Below, in pieces: positions 1 to 7,375 of a stretch of 31,625 nucleotides of DNA. Within the stretch, counting starts at the first letter, position 1. The number at the start of each line of letters is the position of its first letter. The notes beneath the pieces are model-generated. The model worked only from the letters and a program-made list of their open reading frames with translations. It ran no database searches and was not told the DNA's origin. Origin of the DNA: an uncultured Eggerthellaceae bacterium. Lineage in GTDB: Bacteria > Actinomycetota > Coriobacteriia > Coriobacteriales > Eggerthellaceae. Where the stretch lies: NCBI GenBank assembly GCA_934668515.1, contig CAKUNS010000022.1, forward strand, positions 1 to 31,625. The letters run 5' to 3'. The translations under genes were made by a program, and so were the position numbers.

Positions 1-80
1 GCCCGCCAGAGTCTGCATTGCATCTGAAAGCATTCGATATTCGGCTCCCAAATGCAACAACTAAAAGATAGGAGACTTCC

Positions 81-1439
81 ATGGACGAGGCCAGCGAGAA
101 GAAGAAGTTCGGGCTGTACGATCAGCTGTTGTCCATCAACACCATCGATCCCAGTTATTTCCAGCAGTTCGACGTCAAGCGCGGCTTGCGCAACGCCGAT
201 GGCACGGGCGTGGTTGCGGGCGTCACCAACATCTCCAACGTTCATGGCTACCTGATTTCCGACGGCGTTAAAGTCCCCGACGAGGGATCGCTTACCTTCC
301 GCGGCTACAACATCTACGACTTGCTGCTGGGCGACGACGCCGCGACGCATCGTTTCAATTTCGAAGAGATCGCGTACTTGCTGCTGATGGGCGAGCTTCC
401 CACGAAGCAGCAGTGGCACGACTTCATCGACGTGATCGATTCCGAGCGCGAGCTGCCTGATGGCTTCACGGCAAGCCTGATGACGTCAAGCAACCCGTCC
501 GACATCATGAATGTGCTGGCGCGCTCCGTTTTGCAGCTGTATTCGGACGACCCCGACGCCGAATCGCGTTCCGCCGAACACGAGGTTCACACGGCGTTGT
601 CGTTGATCTCGCGCCTGCCGCGCATCATGGTTGGTTCGTATTACGGCAAGCAGGCGAAGTTCTACGGCGGATCGTTCATCTTGCACCCCTTCACCCCCGG
701 TCAGTCCACCGCCGAAACCATCCTTTCCATGTTGCGCCCCGACCGCTCGTTCACGCCCGAAGAGGCGCGCATGCTCGATATCATGCTGTGCCTGCACGCC
801 GAGCACGGCGGCGGCAACAATTCCACGTTCACTATGCGCGTGCTTTCTTCGGCCGACACCGATCCGTATTCCGCCTACGCCGCGGCCATCGGTTCGCTTA
901 AGGGCCGCAAGCACGGCGGTGCGAACCATCAGGTGCGCGCGATGCATGCCGACATGAAGCAGAACGTCGCGAATTGGGAAGACGAAGGCGCCGTCGCCGA
1001 TTATCTGACGAAAATCGTTCGTAAAGAGGCGTACGACCGTAGTGGTCTGATTTACGGAATGGGCCACGCCGTGTACACGAAATCCGATCCGCGCGCTGTC
1101 ATCCTGAAGCATTTTGCTTCGCAGCTTGCCGCCGGTACCGAGTTCGAGGCCGAATTCAAGTTGCTCGAAACGGTGGAGCGCCTGGCGCCCGAGATCTTGC
1201 ATAACGTGAAGGGAACCACGAAGGACATGTGCGCCAACGTGGATATGTATTCTGGTTTCGTCTACACCATGATGGGCATCCCCGAGGATCTGTTCACGCC
1301 GTTGTTCGCCTGCGGCCGCATGGCTGGTTGGGCTGCGCATCGCTTTGAGGAAATTTATTCTGCCAAGCGCATTATCCGCCCTGCGTACAAGACCACGTTC
1401 GCAACGCCGCGCCCATACATCCCGATCGACCAACGCTAG
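81..1439 (+). CDS. gltA: Citrate synthase (citrate/2-methylcitrate synthase family)
   Basis: A 452-residue cytosolic enzyme expected to condense oxaloacetate with acetyl-CoA to citrate. Family signatures are visible in order: AEHGGGNNSTF (His near residue 239), HGGANHQV (near 280), GMGHAVY with the second catalytic His (near 327), and NVDMYSGFVY with the catalytic Asp (near 387). The start is ATG 81, preceded by GGAG at 71-74. At about 450 residues it is longer than the typical 370-430 residue enzyme, as seen in citrate synthases of many anaerobic Firmicutes and Coriobacteriia. It stands alone between the window edge and a tRNA. A related 2-methylcitrate synthase activity cannot be excluded from sequence alone. 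Confidence 0.93.
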   Translation: MDEASEKKKFGLYDQLLSINTIDPSYFQQFDVKRGLRNADGTGVVAGVTNISNVHGYLISDGVKVPDEGSLTFRGYNIYDLLLGDDAATHRFNFEEIAYLLLMGELPTKQQWHDFIDVIDSERELPDGFTASLMTSSNPSDIMNVLARSVLQLYSDDPDAESRSAEHEVHTALSLISRLPRIMVGSYYGKQAKFYGGSFILHPFTPGQSTAETILSMLRPDRSFTPEEARMLDIMLCLHAEHGGGNNSTFTMRVLSSADTDPYSAYAAAIGSLKGRKHGGANHQVRAMHADMKQNVANWEDEGAVADYLTKIVRKEAYDRSGLIYGMGHAVYTKSDPRAVILKHFASQLAAGTEFEAEFKLLETVERLAPEILHNVKGTTKDMCANVDMYSGFVYTMMGIPEDLFTPLFACGRMAGWAAHRFEEIYSAKRIIRPAYKTTFATPRPYIPIDQR

Positions 1440-1476
1440 ATGCCGACGCAGGGGGCCTGCGGATGTCTTGCTGCGC

Positions 1477-1499
1477 CCGAGCACACCTGCCGTGCTCGG
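1477..1499 (+). terminator. Hairpin downstream of citrate synthase
   Basis: A perfect 8-bp stem (CCGAGCAC at 1477-1484, GTGCTCGG at 1492-1499) with a 7-base loop lies 38 bases after the citrate synthase stop. No U-tract follows, so it could stabilise the 3' end or act in factor-dependent termination rather than as a classic intrinsic terminator. The rest of 1440-1620 shows nothing I can name. Confidence 0.35.
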
Positions 1500-1625
1500 C
1501 GGCTCTGACGGAAACTGGTTGCACCCGCACCGCTTCGCATGCGACGATATGACCGAGCCGCATCTCTCCCCGCCTTCCTTAAGAAGTGGATATTCCGTGA
1601 TGGGGAGATCGATCTAAAAAAGTCG

Positions 1626-1653
1626 TTGACATGTTCGCTCGGTTGGCTAAAAT
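1626..1653 (+). promoter_or_regulatory. Promoter of tRNA-Arg
   Basis: Consensus -35 TTGACA at 1626-1631 and -10 TAAAAT at 1648-1653, separated by 16 bases. The predicted transcription start is about 15 bases before the mature tRNA 5' end, as expected for a stable RNA gene. Confidence 0.75.
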
Positions 1654-1675
1654 ATCTTTTGCTGTTTGATTAAGT

Positions 1676-1752
1676 GCGCCCTTACCTCAGCTGGATAGAG
1701 GGACTGACTACGAATCAGTACGTCGAGGGTTCGAATCCCCCAGGGCGCACCA
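1676..1752 (+). tRNA. tRNA-Arg(ACG)
   Basis: A full cloverleaf can be drawn. The acceptor stem GCGCCCT pairs with AGGGCGC, followed by discriminator A and an encoded CCA. The anticodon stem ACTGA/TCAGT closes the loop CTACGAA, giving anticodon ACG. The T loop is TTCGAAT. The T stem GAGGG/CCCCC carries one A-C mismatch. This tRNA is the classic substrate for A34-to-inosine deamination by TadA, whose gene is also in this window (14671-15168). Confidence 0.95.
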
Positions 1753-1764
1753 TTTAAAACGCTC

Positions 1765-1790
1765 AACCCGCTTAGGCGGGTTTTTCTTTT
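1765..1790 (+). terminator. Intrinsic terminator of tRNA-Arg
   Basis: Stem AACCCGC (1765-1771) pairs with GCGGGTT (1776-1782) around a 4-base loop and runs into TTTTTCTTTT. Twelve bases separate it from the CCA end. Confidence 0.88.
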
Positions 1791-2001
1791 TCTGGCGGGC
1801 TATTTCATCGAGATTCTTCCGGCTGGCTTTTCGGCGGGTTTCTTCCCGCGGGTTTCCAGCTCGCTCTTCGCCTGCGTTTTTGTAAGCTGCCCTTTGCAAG
1901 TGCGTTTTCTTACGCAGATCGCCAGTATCGCCCCTCCGTAAGCGCCGTTTATCAGAAATGGGCCATTCTTGGGATTTCTTGCCCGCGCCCGCGCCCGCTC
2001 G

Positions 2002-2044
2002 GTGCTAAGATTCCGATGTGTTACGGAATAGAAGTTCGTAGCAC
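2002..2044 (+). promoter_or_regulatory. Extended -10 promoter and nested inverted repeats before the ABC importer operon
   Basis: TGCTAAGAT at 2003-2011 fits an extended -10 (TG-n-TAnnnT), with no recognisable -35. It abuts an inverted repeat, ATTCCG (2010-2015) and CGGAAT (2024-2029), that would cover the transcription start. An outer pair, GTGCTA (2002-2007) and TAGCAC (2039-2044), encloses it. The arrangement suits a repressor operator or a folded leader RNA. No known riboswitch core or DtxR/Fur consensus is recognised. The remainder of 1791-2001 holds only weak G/C-rich inverted repeats (for example GCGGG/CCCGC at 1834-1849). Confidence 0.45.
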
Positions 2045-2078
2045 TGCTAAAGGAAACTTCAAGGAAAAGGATTCTTGC

Positions 2079-3215
2079 ATGAAGAAGAGATTCTCGCTGA
2101 AGCTTGCGGCGATCTTCGTGGCGGCGCTTGCTGTGTTCGCCCTGACGCTTACCGCCTGCGGCTCGAACAATGCAGCATCGGGTAGCGCATCTGCCACTGG
2201 CTCGTCCGCTGCCGCAACGAAAACGGTCGTCGACGCTTATGGTCGCAGCGTTGAGGTGCCGAAGGATGCAAAAACCGCCGCCACGGTTGGCAGCGGCGCT
2301 CGCTTCGTGGTGTACGCCGGCGCTCAGGATAAGCTCATTGCCGTTACCGAGATGGAAACCACCCCGGCTATGAACCGTCCGTACACAATCGCCTATAAGG
2401 ACCTTTTCGCCAGCTTGCCTTCAACCAGCAACGGCAACCATCTGCTTGAGACCAACGTCAACGAAGAGCAGTTGATGGACCTCAACCCCGACGTCATCAT
2501 CTCTAGCCGCAGCGCCGAGGAATGCGACGCCCTTCAGAAGGACACCGGCATTCCCGTTATCGGCATCACCTACCAGAACCAGTTGTTCACCGACAACGTG
2601 TACAACTCCATTACCTGTGTCGGTGAGGCCCTGGGTACCGAGGATCATGCCAACGAGGTTGTTGCCAAATTGAAGGAGTGGGACGCCGACCTGAAAGCCC
2701 GCACCGCCGACATCGCTGACGCCGACAAACCCAGCGTGTACGTGGGCGCTGTCAACTACAAGGGCGCTAAGAGCTTCACTGGCACCTACGCTAACTACGC
2801 TCCGCTTGTCGAGCTGAATGCCAAGAACGTTGCCGACGAGACTGGTCAGAAGGCCGCAGTCGACGTCGACCTCGAGCAGATCGGTAACTGGGATCCCGAT
2901 TACATGTTCCTGAACGCGGGCAACATGGACCTTATGAAGGCCGACTACGCCAACAACCAGGCGTTCTTCGATGGTCTGAAAGCTTTCCAGCAGGGCAACC
3001 TGTACACGCAGCCGTTCTTCAACTTCAACGGCACCAACATCGACACGGGCATTTGCGACACCTACTTCATCGGTGCGACCATCTACCCCGATAAATTCGC
3101 CGATGTCGATCTGAAGGCGAAGTACTCAGAGATCTACACTACGCTTCTTGGCGTCGACTTCTATCAGACCATGCAGGAGAAAGGCATGGACTTCAAGTCG
3201 ATGTCGTTCAACTAA
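2079..3215 (+). CDS. Metal-chelate ABC transporter substrate-binding lipoprotein
   Basis: A 378-residue extracellular binding protein anchored by a lipid. The N-terminus is basic (MKKRF), then hydrophobic, ending in the lipobox LTAC with Cys27, followed by an Asn/Ala/Ser-rich linker to about residue 47. The remainder resembles the two-lobe periplasmic binding fold of the FepB/BtuF type, with a VDAYGRSVEVP opening strand and a LMDLNPDVIIS segment. It probably captures an Fe(III)-siderophore, haem or corrinoid for the permease and ATPase just downstream. An upstream in-frame ATG at 2016 exists, but ATG 2079 is chosen because it is preceded by AAGGAAAAGG at 2061-2070 and gives a proper signal peptide. 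The ligand cannot be read from sequence. Confidence 0.88.
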   Translation: MKKRFSLKLAAIFVAALAVFALTLTACGSNNAASGSASATGSSAAATKTVVDAYGRSVEVPKDAKTAATVGSGARFVVYAGAQDKLIAVTEMETTPAMNRPYTIAYKDLFASLPSTSNGNHLLETNVNEEQLMDLNPDVIISSRSAEECDALQKDTGIPVIGITYQNQLFTDNVYNSITCVGEALGTEDHANEVVAKLKEWDADLKARTADIADADKPSVYVGAVNYKGAKSFTGTYANYAPLVELNAKNVADETGQKAAVDVDLEQIGNWDPDYMFLNAGNMDLMKADYANNQAFFDGLKAFQQGNLYTQPFFNFNGTNIDTGICDTYFIGATIYPDKFADVDLKAKYSEIYTTLLGVDFYQTMQEKGMDFKSMSFN

Positions 3216-3264
3216 GCGGTAGTCGTTCGGGAAACACGAGTTAAGGATCAAGCCAGGCGCGTAC

Positions 3265-4362
3265 ATGCAAGAGGAGAAGCTGACAAACACGGGGCTGCCG
3301 CCCCAAGGCCAGGGCAGGAGCGGGGGTTATGACGGGTACATCCGCCATAAGCTGATTGTCATTGCCGTGTTGGCCGTGGTCGTCGCAGTCATTGCCGTTC
3401 TGTCCATGGGAACGGGCGCGCTGAACCTCTCTGCAAAAGACGTCGTAATGGCTTTGTTCGGGCAGGGCGACACGCGCGCGGTGGCTGCGGTGCAGAACAT
3501 CCGCTTGCCGCGCGTGCTGACGGCCATCGTCGCCGGCATCGCTTTGTCCCTTGCGGGTTGCGCGTACCAAAGCGTTCTGCGCAACCCGCTTGCCTCGGCA
3601 AGCACGCTTGGTATTTCGCAGGGCGCCGCCTTCGGGGCCTCCATTGCCATCATCGTGCTTGCAGGTGGGCGCGGCTCGTCGGCGGCCTACGAGGGCGTAA
3701 GCTCTGCCGACCCGGTTGCGACGGCGCTGTTGGCGTTCGCGGGCGCCATGCTTTCCACGGTGCTTATCTTGCTGCTGTCGCGCGTTCGCGAGATGACGCC
3801 CGAAAGCATCGTCCTTCTGGGTGTGGCATTATCGGCAGTGTTCACCGCCGGAACCACGTTGGTGCAGTACTTTGCGGAAGATTCCCAGGTGGCCGCCGTG
3901 GTGTTCTGGACCTTCGGCGACTTAAGCCGCGTGAGCAAAGACCAGCTTGCGCTTATGACGGCGGTCACGTTGGTGGGCGCTGTGGTGTTTCACCTTAACA
4001 GGTGGGATTTCAACGCGATGGAATCGGGCGAGGGCCTGGCGCACAGCCTGGGCATTTCGGTGAGCAAGGTTCGCCTGACGAAAATGTTCGTGGCAAGCGC
4101 CGTTGCTTCGACGGTCATTGCGTTTTGCGGCATCGTCAACTTCGTGGGCTTGGTCGCGCCGCATGTCATGAGGCGACTTCTTGGCTCGGACTACCGCTAT
4201 CTGCTTCCCGCTTCGGCCATTGCCGGCGCGGGCCTGCTTTTGGTTTCGGACATGCTCTGCCACGTCATTGTCGCTCCGTTGATCCTGCCCATTTCGGCCA
4301 TCACGTCGTTCGTCGGTGCGCCGGTATTCATCTATCTGCTGTTCAAGGGGGTGAACCGCTGA
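3265..4362 (+). CDS. FecCD-family ABC transporter permease
   Basis: A 365-residue integral membrane protein of the BtuC/FecCD family. After about 28 hydrophilic residues come roughly ten hydrophobic segments, starting with one at residues 30-50. Family hallmarks include the segment LRNPLASASTLGISQGA and the late cytoplasmic region GLVAPHVMRRLLG with a following hydrophobic span, which forms the coupling surface for the ATPase. It starts 49 bases after the binding-protein stop and its stop codon overlaps the ATPase start (TGATG, sharing base 4362). The Shine-Dalgarno sequence before ATG 3265 is weak. Only one permease gene is present, so the transporter would use a homodimer. Confidence 0.9.
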   Translation: MQEEKLTNTGLPPQGQGRSGGYDGYIRHKLIVIAVLAVVVAVIAVLSMGTGALNLSAKDVVMALFGQGDTRAVAAVQNIRLPRVLTAIVAGIALSLAGCAYQSVLRNPLASASTLGISQGAAFGASIAIIVLAGGRGSSAAYEGVSSADPVATALLAFAGAMLSTVLILLLSRVREMTPESIVLLGVALSAVFTAGTTLVQYFAEDSQVAAVVFWTFGDLSRVSKDQLALMTAVTLVGAVVFHLNRWDFNAMESGEGLAHSLGISVSKVRLTKMFVASAVASTVIAFCGIVNFVGLVAPHVMRRLLGSDYRYLLPASAIAGAGLLLVSDMLCHVIVAPLILPISAITSFVGAPVFIYLLFKGVNR

Positions 4363-5114
4363 TGCTCGAGGCCCATGGTTTGCATTTCGCGTATCGTGCG
4401 GGTTCGCCTATTTTGCAGGGGGTCGATATCGAATTGGCACCGGGTTCGTTCTTGGCGATTCTTGGTGTGAACGGTTGCGGCAAATCAACCTTGCTATCTT
4501 GCCTTACGGGCGCGGCGAAGCCGTCGTCTGGGCAAGTGCTGCTCGACGAAGTTCCCCTTGGTCAGGTGCATCGTCTTGATCGTGCCCGTAAGGTGGCCTT
4601 CGTCGCGCAACACAGCCATGCGAACAGGTTGACCGTGTACGACGCCGTTCTTTTGGGGCGCCGTCCTCACATGCAGGGTGGCCCGTCGAAGGAGGACCGG
4701 CAGATCGTTGAAAACGCGCTTGAGCGGCTTGATCTAGCCAAGTGCGCGCTTTGCTACACGGACGAGCTTTCGGGCGGCGAGTACCAGAAGATGGTCCTTG
4801 CCCGTGCGTTCGTCCAGCGTACCGACACGCTGCTGCTTGACGAGCCAACGAACAACCTTGACCCGGCCAACCAGCAAGAGGTCATGCGCGAGGTCCGCGA
4901 CGAGGTGGACGGTCGGGGCATCGCCGCCGCTGCGGTTCTGCACGACATCAACCTTGCGCTGCGCTACTGCGACAGGTTCCTGTTCCTTGCCGATGGTCGG
5001 GTCGACGCGTTAGGCAACCAGGGCATTGTCACGCCCGAGCAGATCGAGCGTATTTACGGAATGAAAAGCGACGTCATCGAACATCGCGACCACCGTTTGG
5101 TGGTTCCTTTATAA
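4362..5114 (+). CDS. Metal-chelate ABC transporter ATPase
   Basis: A 250-residue nucleotide-binding subunit of the FepC/BtuD type. Visible motifs: Walker A GVNGCGKST (35-43), Q-loop Gln83, signature LSGGE (136-140), Walker B LLLDEP (157-162) and H-loop His194 in LHDIN. All catalytic residues are present. The reading frame is open upstream to 4002 inside the permease gene, but the start is taken at ATG 4362, which overlaps the permease stop by one base and yields a normal-length protein. It would power import through the FecCD permease encoded immediately upstream. Confidence 0.93.
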   Translation: MLEAHGLHFAYRAGSPILQGVDIELAPGSFLAILGVNGCGKSTLLSCLTGAAKPSSGQVLLDEVPLGQVHRLDRARKVAFVAQHSHANRLTVYDAVLLGRRPHMQGGPSKEDRQIVENALERLDLAKCALCYTDELSGGEYQKMVLARAFVQRTDTLLLDEPTNNLDPANQQEVMREVRDEVDGRGIAAAAVLHDINLALRYCDRFLFLADGRVDALGNQGIVTPEQIERIYGMKSDVIEHRDHRLVVPL

Positions 5115-5127
5115 GAGAGGTTTTGCA

Positions 5128-5769
5128 ATGGATACCGAAAGCAACCTTGTAGAGCAGCTGGTAGATGGAACGACCTGCGGCAAGCTTGAGAAAGTCGCGC
5201 GCTTCTTCGATGAGAGGGCCGACACCTGGGATTCCTCGAGCCATGTGGGGAAAAGCCGCGCGCAAGGCGCCGTGGTTTCGCTTGTGGGCGTCAAGCCGGG
5301 CGATCATGTTCTTGACCTGGGCTGCGGCACGGGTGTTATGGTTCCATACTATCTTGAGGCGGGCGCCGGTTCCGTTTTGGGCGTTGATCTTTCCGAAAAG
5401 ATGGTCGAGAACGCACGCAACAATTTCGCCGACGACCCTGCCGTCGATTTCGTGGCAAGCGACGCGCTTGAGCTAGACGAAGCCAACCAGTTCGACGAGG
5501 TGGTCATCTATAACGCCTACCCGCATTTCGTCGACAAGCCCGCGCTGGCAAAGAAGGTTCACCGTCTGTTGAAGCCCGGCGGGCGTTTCGCCGTAGCTCA
5601 TGGGTCAGGTAAAGACGAGATCAACGGCCATCATCAGGCGCACGCTGCGGGCGTAAGCTCGGGGCTTGGCCCCGCGCGCGAGGAAAGCGCGGTGTGGGAA
5701 GGCCTGTTCCAGCTGGAATCGCTCGTCGACACCCCTGGTTTCTACGCGTTCTCGGGCGTTCGCATTTAA
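5128..5769 (+). CDS. Class I SAM-dependent methyltransferase
   Basis: A 213-residue protein with a Rossmann-type methyltransferase core. Motif I, VLDLGCGTG, spans 61-69. The acidic residue after strand 2 is Asp87 in GVDLS. A later FDEVVIYNAYPHF segment matches motif IV, and LLKPGGRFAV matches the usual post-motif strand. It starts 13 bases after the ATPase stop with AGAGAGG upstream, so it is almost certainly the fourth gene of the importer operon. A methyltransferase co-transcribed with a siderophore or cobalamin-type importer may modify or release the imported chelate; this is inference and the substrate is unknown. The C-terminal region contains a short His-rich stretch (NGHHQAHAAG). Confidence 0.85.
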   Translation: MDTESNLVEQLVDGTTCGKLEKVARFFDERADTWDSSSHVGKSRAQGAVVSLVGVKPGDHVLDLGCGTGVMVPYYLEAGAGSVLGVDLSEKMVENARNNFADDPAVDFVASDALELDEANQFDEVVIYNAYPHFVDKPALAKKVHRLLKPGGRFAVAHGSGKDEINGHHQAHAAGVSSGLGPAREESAVWEGLFQLESLVDTPGFYAFSGVRI

Positions 5770-5888
5770 GCACGCTGTGACCGCCTTCTGTTTAACTCTT
5801 AAAAATCAGGTAAGATTTGGCCAGATGCAAGTCTATAGTGGTTTAATGATCTGCGGCGAGAACGCTTGAGCCGTTGTGCCCGCGTTCG

Positions 5889-6009
5889 GTGCCGCCTATA
5901 TTTTGCGGCACGCCGATCTATTAGTCGAAGGAAAGGAACGTACTTGAAGGTTCGAGAACCGAAACCTCACAGTATGTAGAACTTCGGCTCCCCGTTGCGG
6001 CAGCCGAAG
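5889..6009 (+). promoter_or_regulatory. Hairpin-rich leader of the magnesium operon
   Basis: The 261-base gap 5770-6030 before the magnesium operon holds three inverted repeats: GTGCCGC/GCGGCAC (5889-5895, 5905-5911); GGTTC/GAACC (5949-5953, 5956-5960); and CTTCGGCT/AGCCGAAG (5982-5989, 6002-6009). The last ends 21 bases before the chosen ATG at 6031 and just before its AGGGG ribosome-binding site. Possible -10 elements (TAAGAT at 5811-5816, TATAGT at 5834-5839) lack good -35 partners. The conserved M-box core is not seen. A magnesium-responsive leader is a hypothesis only. Confidence 0.4.
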
Positions 6010-6030
6010 ATGGCTGACGTAGGGGATGCA

Positions 6031-7374
6031 ATGCTTTATCTCTCTCAAATGATGAACAAGCCGGTGGTCGATTCCGCTGGCGAAGAACTGGGCACCGTGT
6101 CCGACCTCGCTATTTCCACGGGCGAGGTTTTTCCGCGTATCACGAGCATGGCCTTCCAGGGCCCGGGAAAAGTCCCGTTCATGATCTCGTGGCGCAAGTA
6201 CGTCGATGAATTTTCGGAAGACGGCATCACGCTGAAGGTTCCTGCGAAGGATATTCGCTTCAGTTACCTGCAGCCGGACGAGGTTCTTCTTGCCCGAGAT
6301 CTTCTGAACAGGCAAATCGTCGACACGCAGGGCCTTAAGGTCGTGCGAGTGAACGACCTTAAGCTGTCGGTGTCGGGCACGCAGCTGCGTCTTCTGGGCG
6401 CCGAAGTGGGCGTGCGCGGCATTCTTCGCGGTCTTGCCCCATGGCTTGAGCGCGCGGTCGTTGCTGTTGCCGAGACCTTCCATCGCCATATCGACGAGCA
6501 CATCATCGCATGGAACTACATGGATCTGCTCGACCGCGACCTGTCCGACGTGCAGCTGGCCGTTTCGCATAAGCGCCTGGACGAGCTGCACCCCGCTGAC
6601 GTCGCCGACATTTTGGAGCAGCTTGACCCGCAGCAGCGCGCAAACGTGTTCAAGCACTTGGACGACGCGCAGGCAGGCGAAGCTGTGGCCGAGATGGAAG
6701 ACGAGCTTCAGGCCGACTTCATCGAGGACCTGGACGAGAAGCGCGCTGCAGGCCTGTTGGGCAACATGGATCCCGACGACGCTGCCGACATCGTCCGCGA
6801 TCTTCCTTACGAGAAAGCCGAGACCCTTCTGCGCTTGATGGGCGTCGAGGACGCTTCCGAGATCCGCGCTCTGCTGGGCTATCGCGACGGCACCGCCGGC
6901 GGCATGATGACCACACAGTTCGTTACCGTGCATTCGTCCGACACCGTGCGCGACGCCATCGAGGTTCTGCGCGGCCTGCCCGAGGATGCGCCTTCGGTTT
7001 ACTACCTGTACGTGCTTGACGACGACAACCGCCTGGTGGGCGTTTCGTCGGTGCGCACGCTGGTGCTGAATAAGGACGATGCCCTGATGGGCGACATCAT
7101 GTACACCGACATCATCTCGGTCACGCCCGACGAGCCCGAGGAAGATGCGGTTGAGGACATCTTCAAGTACGAGCTTACCGCCATGCCAGTTGTGGACGAG
7201 CGCGAGGTTCTGCTTGGCATCATCACCGTCGACGACGCGTGGGATGCCTTGGAAGACGATCAAAGCGATAAGAAGCGCCTGTTCACGAACTTGCAGATCG
7301 CAGGCATCGTTCTTGCCGGCGTTTTGATCCTTGGCCTGTACACGTTGATCCTGATGCAGATCTTGGGGCATTAG
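6031..7374 (+). CDS. PRC-barrel / MgtE_N / CBS-pair protein with one C-terminal membrane anchor
   Basis: A 447-residue protein that looks like the regulatory head of an MgtE magnesium channel without the channel. In order: one or two PRC-barrel-like domains (1-80 and about 88-130), an MgtE_N helical domain (about 165-275, with ADVADILEQLDP and DPDDAADIVRDLP), the MgtE hallmark GTAGGMMTT (287-295), a pair of CBS domains (about 292-408), and a single hydrophobic segment (422-443) in place of the five-helix MgtE pore. The frame is open from a TTG at 5995 and has an ATG at 6010; ATG 6031 is preferred because AGGGG sits five bases upstream. It ends one base before the NRAMP-type transporter gene, so it probably senses Mg2+ and controls that transporter. 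Confidence 0.85.
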   Translation: MLYLSQMMNKPVVDSAGEELGTVSDLAISTGEVFPRITSMAFQGPGKVPFMISWRKYVDEFSEDGITLKVPAKDIRFSYLQPDEVLLARDLLNRQIVDTQGLKVVRVNDLKLSVSGTQLRLLGAEVGVRGILRGLAPWLERAVVAVAETFHRHIDEHIIAWNYMDLLDRDLSDVQLAVSHKRLDELHPADVADILEQLDPQQRANVFKHLDDAQAGEAVAEMEDELQADFIEDLDEKRAAGLLGNMDPDDAADIVRDLPYEKAETLLRLMGVEDASEIRALLGYRDGTAGGMMTTQFVTVHSSDTVRDAIEVLRGLPEDAPSVYYLYVLDDDNRLVGVSSVRTLVLNKDDALMGDIMYTDIISVTPDEPEEDAVEDIFKYELTAMPVVDEREVLLGIITVDDAWDALEDDQSDKKRLFTNLQIAGIVLAGVLILGLYTLILMQILGH

Positions 7375-7375
7375 C

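Noticed and set aside
1708..1899. Small minus-strand frame across tRNA-Arg and its terminator
   Set aside because: It overlaps a functional tRNA and terminator and has no domain or ribosome-binding site.
1791..2078. Cobalamin riboswitch before the ABC importer
   Set aside because: The B12-box and the required long multi-stem aptamer are not visible; only a short nested inverted repeat is.
5770..6030. M-box or other known magnesium riboswitch before the MgtE-like/NRMT operon
   Set aside because: Stems are present, but the conserved M-box core sequence could not be found, so only an unnamed leader is reported.
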